Assembly: GCA_023426005.1 (NCBI GenBank)
Contig: JAFABO010000022.1
Span: 1-18,426 of the forward strand
Length of the DNA stretch: 18,426 nucleotides
Origin: Bacillota bacterium
Lineage (GTDB): Bacteria; Bacillota; Clostridia; Acetivibrionales; DSM-1351
Direction: 5' to 3'
How positions within the stretch are numbered: position 1 is the stretch's first letter; every line of letters begins with the position of its first letter. Made by a program: the position numbers and the translations under genes. The notes under the pieces were generated by a model. It had not been told where the DNA came from and made no database searches. It was given only the letters and a program-made list of their open reading frames with translations. Positions 14,338 through 18,426 of the stretch are shown here, piece by piece.

Positions 14338-14355
14338 CGGAAGGAGGGTATTTCT

Positions 14356-15894
14356 ATGGCAAGAAGGATTAAGATATTTGATACCACGTTGAGAGACGGA
14401 GAACAGACTCCGGGTGTTAATCTGAATCTCCAGGAAAAAATGGAAATTGCCAAGCAATTGGCCAGACTGGGAGTGGATGTTATCGAGGGTGGCTTTGCCA
14501 TAGCTTCACAAGGAGATTTTGAATCCATTATGACACTCTCAAAGAATATAAAGGGAGTTTCAATAGCCAGCCTGTGCCGGGCAACAGAAAAAGATATAGA
14601 CAGGGCATGGGAAGCCGTACAGTACGCCGAAAGTCCAAGAATCCACACCTTTATAGCAACTTCGGACATACATATGAGGTATAAGCTGAAGATGACGGAG
14701 GAAGAGGTTTTTGAACGAGCCGTAGCCATGGTGAAGCGTGCAAAAAGCTATTGCCCCGATGTGGAATTTTCAGCGGAGGATGCCAGCAGAACCCGTGAGG
14801 ACTTTCTCATAAGGATAGTTGAGGCTGTCATTGCTGCCGGTGCAACAGTAGTAAATATTCCCGATACTGTGGGGTATACCACACCTGTGGAGTTCGGCAG
14901 ATTGATCAGAAACCTGCGGAACAATGTTTCAAACATAGATAAGGCCGATATCAGTGTTCACTGCCATAACGACCTTGGCCTGGCTGTTGCAAATTCACTG
15001 GCTGCCATAGAAAATGGTGCCGTACAGGTGGAATGCACTGTAAACGGTCTTGGCGAAAGAGCCGGAAATGCCGCTGTTGAAGAAATAATAATGGGTATAG
15101 ACACAAGAAAAGATTACTATGAAATAACACATAAGATAGATACCACACAAATTTACAGAACCAGCAGGCTTGTTTCAAGCCTGACAGGTGTGGGTGTACA
15201 GCCCAACAAAGCCATAGTGGGGGCAAATGCTTTTGCCCATGAATCAGGCATACACCAGCATGGAGTTCTTTCGGAAAAAACCACTTATGAGATAATGACT
15301 CCCGAGTCGGTTGGTGTCGGTAAGAACAGAATGGTTCTGGGAAAGCTCTCGGGTCATCACGCCTTTGAAGACAGATTAAAGGAAATGGGCTATGTACTGT
15401 CTGCCGGAGAAGTTAAGACTGCCTTTGAGAAATTCAAGGATCTTGCCGACAGAAAGAAGATAGTCACCGATAAGGATATTGAGGCACTGGTGGATGAAAA
15501 TATTGCTGTGCCTGAAATATTTGTAATAGACAGCTTCCAGATCAACAGCGGAAATAAGATGATATCCACCTCGACTGTCAGCATCAGGAGGGAAAATGAA
15601 GTAATAACCGAAGCCGCCACCGGGGACGGTCCTGTGGATGCCGCTTTTAATGCCATAGAACGTGCGACGGGAGTTAAGGTCGAACTGGTGCACTACAGCA
15701 TCAAGGCTGTAACCGAAGGTAAGGATGCCCTGGGAGAAGTGACTGTAAAGGTATCCTCAAACAACTCAGTATATATGGGTAAAGGTGTCAGCACTGATAT
15801 AATTGAAGCAAGCGTTAAAGCGTATCTCAGTGCAATAAACAGATCTATAAGTGAGATTGGTAAGACAAGTAAAGAGGCAATAATTAGCCTTTAG
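14356..15894 (+). CDS. leuA: 2-isopropylmalate synthase
   Basis: First committed enzyme of leucine synthesis: acetyl-CoA plus 2-ketoisovalerate gives 2-isopropylmalate. It has 512 residues, the length of the Bacillus-type LeuA. The catalytic TIM barrel starts with IFDTTLRDGEQTPG (7-20), giving Arg13, Asp14 and Glu16. Metal ligands are the paired histidines in SVHCHNDLGLA, with a further conserved NGLGERAGNA motif and HESGIHQHG in the linker subdomain. The C-terminal LeuA_dimer regulatory domain (about 390-505), with GDGPVDAAFNAIE, is the site of leucine feedback inhibition in the family. The HESGIHQHG and full regulatory domain favour isopropylmalate synthase over homocitrate synthase; the neighbouring cimA copy is the citramalate enzyme. 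ATG follows AAGGAGGG (14341-14348). A strong terminator follows 14 bp after the stop. Confidence 0.95.
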   Translation: MARRIKIFDTTLRDGEQTPGVNLNLQEKMEIAKQLARLGVDVIEGGFAIASQGDFESIMTLSKNIKGVSIASLCRATEKDIDRAWEAVQYAESPRIHTFIATSDIHMRYKLKMTEEEVFERAVAMVKRAKSYCPDVEFSAEDASRTREDFLIRIVEAVIAAGATVVNIPDTVGYTTPVEFGRLIRNLRNNVSNIDKADISVHCHNDLGLAVANSLAAIENGAVQVECTVNGLGERAGNAAVEEIIMGIDTRKDYYEITHKIDTTQIYRTSRLVSSLTGVGVQPNKAIVGANAFAHESGIHQHGVLSEKTTYEIMTPESVGVGKNRMVLGKLSGHHAFEDRLKEMGYVLSAGEVKTAFEKFKDLADRKKIVTDKDIEALVDENIAVPEIFVIDSFQINSGNKMISTSTVSIRRENEVITEAATGDGPVDAAFNAIERATGVKVELVHYSIKAVTEGKDALGEVTVKVSSNNSVYMGKGVSTDIIEASVKAYLSAINRSISEIGKTSKEAIISL

Positions 15895-15908
15895 GGGTGC
15901 TTGAAGCT

Positions 15909-15937
15909 GAAGCAGCCCCTAAAAGGGCTGCTTTTTT
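15909..15937 (+). terminator. Intrinsic terminator after leuA
   Basis: AGCAGCCC (15911-15918) pairs with GGGCTGCT (15925-15932), extended by one A-T pair, and a run of six T ends at 15937. It closes the ilv-leu transcript and separates it from the SatD/DUF3307/cimA group. Confidence 0.92.
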
Positions 15938-15946
15938 AAATATAAT

Positions 15947-15974
15947 TTGATTATTGCCGCTTTTGATTTATAAT
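15947..15974 (+). promoter_or_regulatory. Probable promoter of the satD operon
   Basis: TTGATT (15947-15952), 16-bp spacer, TATAAT (15969-15974). Its -10 box overlaps the first ATGCAT site of the operator-like array, so a protein bound there would block initiation. The predicted start lies near 15981, giving a leader of about 145 nt. A weaker alternative begins with TTGAAT at 16056 or 16069. Confidence 0.6.
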
Positions 15975-16048
15975 GCATAAATTAATGCAAAATGTGTAGT
16001 GATGCATCCATACATGCAATAACGGATTTGATGCATTATATAATGCAT
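15973..16048. promoter_or_regulatory. Array of three ATGCAT-N6-ATGCAW dyads, 29-bp period
   Basis: ATGCAT or ATGCAA begins at 15973, 15985, 16002, 16014, 16031 and 16043. The start-to-start steps are 12, 17, 12, 17 and 12, so there are three 18-bp dyads with exact 29-bp spacing. The spacers are not conserved, which argues against simple tandem duplication and for protein binding. The array overlaps the -10 box of the likely satD promoter. A plausible ligand is the helix-turn-helix of the downstream SatD protein (inference). Confidence 0.8.
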
Positions 16049-16053
16049 CAAAT
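16026..16053. repeat. Perfect 28-bp palindrome (third dyad of the array)
   Basis: Bases 16026-16039 are the exact reverse complement of 16040-16053, centred on the third ATGCAT-N6-ATGCAT dyad and extended outward by TTTG/CAAA. There is no T run specific to termination; an operator is the simplest reading. Confidence 0.9.
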
Positions 16054-16126
16054 TATTGAATTTACTGTTTGAATGTGATACTGTATAGCTGAATATATAA
16101 CTCGAAATAAGTCCGGGAGGTAGAAT

Positions 16127-16777
16127 ATGTATTTTGCTGTTATCGGGGATATAAAAAATTCCCGTAAAATAAAGGATCGCTTTCAGGTGCAGGAACAACT
16201 TAAACAGGTATTGGAAGAAATAAATTCGGAATTTGACAATTATATAGCCGCTAAATTCATTGTGACCCTGGGAGATGAGTTTCAAGGACTCCTGAATTCA
16301 ACACAGCCCATAATCAGGATCATTGAAAGAATAATGCTTAAAATGCACCCTGTAAAAATCCGGTTCGGGATCGGATTTGGGGACATATCGACTAAAATAA
16401 ACCGGGAAATGGCTATAGGGGCTGACGGTACCGCTTATCATCACGCTAGGCGCATGATAAATGAAATTAAAAAAAGTCATAAAAGCAGGATGAGTGACCA
16501 GACTGCGGTTAAACTTGCCGCCGATGACAATGCAAGTATAGTTGCGCTGGCAAACAGCACTTTCAGCCTCTGGTCCCTGATTCAGGGAAAATGGACTCAG
16601 AAGCAGGTGAGACTTATTCTTGAAACTGTTATTTGCGAAAACAACCAGAGGGAGGTTGCCCGCAGGCTTGGAATAGTTCAGTCCACTGTCCAGAGGGGGT
16701 TAAAGAGTTCAGGGTATTACAGCTATCTGCATACAAAAAGAGTTTTGGAAGAGGTACTTGTCAGAGAATGGGGTTAA
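16127..16777 (+). CDS. SatD-family protein, cyclase/GGDEF-like domain plus helix-turn-helix
   Basis: 216 residues, cytoplasmic. Recognised as SatD family (named after an acid-tolerance operon gene of Streptococcus mutans); its biochemical role is not established as far as I know. The N-terminal part carries spaced motifs resembling nucleotide cyclase/GGDEF folds: GDIKNSR (7-13, a possible first metal Asp8), TLGDEFQ (47-53, like the GDEF hairpin), RFGIGFGDI (79-87, like RIGIGTGE of class III cyclases), and IGADGTAYHHARRM (97-110, where cyclases have a GD..N.AARL pattern). The C-terminal part (about 172-195, NNQREVARRLGIVQSTVQRGLK) is a helix-turn-helix. Start: ATG six bases after GGGAGG (16115-16120). 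The downstream membrane gene is 42 bp away. The family call is fairly firm; enzyme activity is untested and inferred from motifs alone. Confidence 0.82.
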   Translation: MYFAVIGDIKNSRKIKDRFQVQEQLKQVLEEINSEFDNYIAAKFIVTLGDEFQGLLNSTQPIIRIIERIMLKMHPVKIRFGIGFGDISTKINREMAIGADGTAYHHARRMINEIKKSHKSRMSDQTAVKLAADDNASIVALANSTFSLWSLIQGKWTQKQVRLILETVICENNQREVARRLGIVQSTVQRGLKSSGYYSYLHTKRVLEEVLVREWG

Positions 16778-16819
16778 AACTTATAAAGAATACCGGATAA
16801 ATTTTCGGGAGGGTTGAGT

Positions 16820-17605
16820 ATGGATACAGGTATGGGCTTTTTACTGATATGGGTGTTGGTAATCTTACATGTTTTAGGTGACTTTTATTTGCAAACAGAG
16901 AAAATAGCACGGAATAAGAAATCCAGTTACAGGGGAGTTGTTGTACATTCCATACAATATGGCATACCGTTTATACTTGCCCTGATGTTTATCAGATTCA
17001 GTGCTTTATTGCTGTTGTGCCTGCTGCTTTCGGTACTGGCCCATTTTATGGTTGACTCTCTGAAGTATTGGACCGGTAAAACCCATTTTTATAAAAAATA
17101 TCTTAAGAAGCCTGCAGTTGTATTCATGGCAGACCAATTGTTACATATATTTTTATTGTTATTGATAGCATTGCTATATGTAAAAGTGAGCATTCAGGAT
17201 CCTTTGCTGAACCTGTATGAAATTTGGTCGGATTTGCTGGGGCTGGTTAACATTAATCCGGTTTATGCGATTAAATGGCTGCTGGTGGGCTTGCTGATAA
17301 TAAAGCCTGCAAATATAACCTTCAATCTGTTCTTCTCTGCTTTTAAGCCGGAAGAGGAGGCGGCAAGGAATGTAAAACAGCAGCGTACAGGGGCAATAAT
17401 AGGTATTCTTGAGCGTATGCTGATTGTATTTTTCATCAGCATAAATCAATTTTCCGCACTTGGTTTCATATTAACGGCAAAATCCATTGCCAGATATGAT
17501 GCCATAGCAAAGGACAGGGCGTTTGCGGAATATTATTTGATTGGAACCCTTGTAAGCGTTGTGTTTTCAGTAGCAGCATATATATTGGTCTTTACGGGAC
17601 TATAA
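16820..17605 (+). CDS. DUF3307-type polytopic membrane protein
   Basis: 261 residues with about six or seven hydrophobic segments (for example about 5-24, 48-77, 103-123, 151-167, 190-210, 238-260). It matches the DUF3307 pattern as I recall it. Polar residues recur inside or at the edges of the membrane segments: HVLGDFYLQ (His17, Asp21, Gln25), HFMVDSLKYW (His75, Asp79), ADQLLH (Asp105, His109), and ERMLIVFF plus AKSIARYD near 198-227. These could line a metal or substrate site, though no function is known to me. The start chosen is ATG 16820, six bases after GGGAGGG (16807-16813), rather than the TTG at 16814. It follows satD by 42 bp and precedes cimA by 16 bp, so the three are probably cotranscribed. 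Confidence 0.8.
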   Translation: MDTGMGFLLIWVLVILHVLGDFYLQTEKIARNKKSSYRGVVVHSIQYGIPFILALMFIRFSALLLLCLLLSVLAHFMVDSLKYWTGKTHFYKKYLKKPAVVFMADQLLHIFLLLLIALLYVKVSIQDPLLNLYEIWSDLLGLVNINPVYAIKWLLVGLLIIKPANITFNLFFSAFKPEEEAARNVKQQRTGAIIGILERMLIVFFISINQFSALGFILTAKSIARYDAIAKDRAFAEYYLIGTLVSVVFSVAAYILVFTGL

Positions 17606-17621
17606 AGAAAGGAGAAAAAAT

Positions 17622-18426
17622 ATGACTAACAAACTGATAATATATGATTCAACCCTGAGAGACGGAGCTCAGGCATTGGGGATTTCCTTCACCGTGGAGG
17701 ATAAACTCAAGATAGTAAATAAATTGGATAACCTGGGAGTTGACTATATTGAGGCCGGTAATCCGGGGTCGAATCCAAAGGATCTTGAGTTTTTTGACAA
17801 AGTGCTGAAGCTTGAATTGGCCAGTTCCAAAATTATAGCCTTTGGTGCTACCAGGAGAGCCAACATCAGTGTCGAAGAGGATGCAAACATACAGTCCCTG
17901 CTGAAGGCCGGCACCGAAGCGATAGCTGTGTTCGGCAAGTCATGGGATTTTCAGGTCACTGATATTATAAAGACTACGCTGGAAGAAAATTTGAGAATGA
18001 TATACGATACCATCAAATATTTTAAAAATCACGGAAAGACTGTAGTTTATGACGCCGAACACTTTTTTGACGGGTACAATGCAAATCCCGAATATGCCAT
18101 GGAAACCTTAAAAGCTGCCAACAGAGCAGGAGCAGATACCATTTGCCTGTGTGATACAAAAGGGGCCGGCCTTCCTTCCCACATAGCCAGAATAACCGGC
18201 CTGGTACGCGATGAGGTGGATTGTGGCATAGGGATACATTGCCACAATGACAACGGGATGGCAGTGGCCGGATCGATTGCAGCTGTTGAGGCAGGCGCTG
18301 TACAGATACAGGGAACCATCAACGGCTTTGGAGAAAGATGCGGAAATGCGAATTTGTGTACAATCATTCCAAACCTCCAGCTGATGATGAATTATGAGTG
18401 CATTCCTGCAGCAAACATGGAAAAGC
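17622..18426 (+). CDS. cimA: (R)-citramalate synthase, 3' end outside window
   Basis: Condenses pyruvate with acetyl-CoA to (R)-citramalate, the entry to threonine-independent isoleucine synthesis. About 268 N-terminal residues are visible. The TIM barrel begins YDSTLRDGAQALG (8-20), with Arg13 and Asp14 and Gln17 where LeuA has Glu-Gln; it continues with VDYIEAGNPGSNPKD, AFGATRR, YDAEHFFDGY, LCDTKGAGLP, the metal His pair in GIHCHNDNGMAVA, and NGFGERCGNANL. The segments IEAGNPGSNPKD and EHFFDGY distinguish the CimA group from LeuA, which is present separately at 14356-15894. ATG 17622 follows GAAAGGAG (17607-17614). Only 16 bp separates it from the membrane protein gene, so its transcription may depend on the satD promoter. 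The missing C-terminus should hold the regulatory domain. Confidence 0.93.
   Translation, partial: MTNKLIIYDSTLRDGAQALGISFTVEDKLKIVNKLDNLGVDYIEAGNPGSNPKDLEFFDKVLKLELASSKIIAFGATRRANISVEEDANIQSLLKAGTEAIAVFGKSWDFQVTDIIKTTLEENLRMIYDTIKYFKNHGKTVVYDAEHFFDGYNANPEYAMETLKAANRAGADTICLCDTKGAGLPSHIARITGLVRDEVDCGIGIHCHNDNGMAVAGSIAAVEAGAVQIQGTINGFGERCGNANLCTIIPNLQLMMNYECIPAANMEK

Larger units (their letters stand above)
14042..14355 (+). other. Intergenic region between ilvC and leuA with direct repeats and possible hairpins
   Basis: 314 bp without a plausible gene. It holds an exact 15-bp direct repeat (14046-14060 and 14136-14150; ATATATAGATGGGAA) 90 bp apart, and two copies of TGCGGCA at 14113 and 14130. 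A possible long hairpin has CCTTTA (14175-14180) pairing with TAAAGG (14246-14251) and partial pairing inside it. A compact hairpin GGGAAC/GTTCCC (14321-14337) lies just before the leuA ribosome site. I see no T-box, no strong terminator after ilvC and no convincing promoter, so leuA could be read through from ilvC. Confidence 0.5.

Noticed and set aside
15973..16048. CRISPR array
   Set aside because: The 29-bp period drew attention, but the conserved units are short dyads separated by 11 bp, far too short for spacers, and no cas genes are present.
15973..16048. Plasmid-type iterons or an origin
   Set aside because: There is no replication initiator gene nearby; the array overlaps a promoter just upstream of a gene with a helix-turn-helix, so an operator is simpler.
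16026..16053. Palindrome as an intrinsic terminator
   Set aside because: It is AT-rich with no T run after it, and the real terminator for leuA is already at 15909-15937.

Overview
The window looks like chromosome of a low-to-moderate GC, Gram-positive, Clostridium-type Firmicute. The evidence is strong AGGAGG-type ribosome binding sites, sigma-A-like promoters, a T-box leader in front of the branched-chain amino acid genes, isoleucine synthesis through citramalate synthase, and protein sequences closest in character to the cellulolytic clostridia (Ruminiclostridium/Acetivibrio type). The genus is an inference from memory of protein style, not a search.

Layout: (1) 1-3170, a three-gene ABC exporter operon: an ATPase missing its 5' end and two overlapping ABC-2 type permeases. 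(2) 3173-4478, a 5'-truncated prolyl-tRNA synthetase tail, the tRNA adenosine deaminase gene tadA, and a small thioredoxin-fold protein with an atypical active site, closed by a strong hairpin terminator at 4493-4530 that also serves the convergent gene. (3) 4569-9734 on the minus strand, a 1721-residue secreted protein made only of a signal peptide and 18 tandem repeats of about 94 residues. (4) 9735-10489, a divergent regulatory region with a near-consensus promoter and a complete T-box leader whose specifier reads as CTC (Leu). (5) 10490-15894, ilvB, ilvN, ilvC and leuA. About 300 bp of structured, repeat-like DNA separates ilvB from ilvN, and a 314 bp gap separates ilvC from leuA. A terminator follows leuA. 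(6) 15947-17605, a two-gene cassette of a SatD-family protein and a DUF3307-type membrane protein. It is preceded by a promoter and a regular array of three ATGCAT-N6-ATGCAW dyads with exact 29 bp period. (7) 17622 to the end, cimA, incomplete at the window edge and 16 bp downstream of the membrane gene.

How the genes fit together: IlvBN and IlvC make the shared acetohydroxyacid-to-dihydroxyacid steps for valine, leucine and isoleucine. LeuA commits 2-ketoisovalerate to leucine. CimA supplies 2-ketobutyrate for isoleucine from pyruvate and acetyl-CoA. Uncharged tRNA-Leu probably turns the set on through the T-box.

The most unusual parts are the SatD/DUF3307 cassette, whose SatD protein shows motifs like a class III cyclase or GGDEF domain joined to a helix-turn-helix and sits behind its own operator-like array inside an amino acid cluster; the giant repeat-only secreted protein; the structured insert between ilvB and ilvN; and the orphan proS tail.
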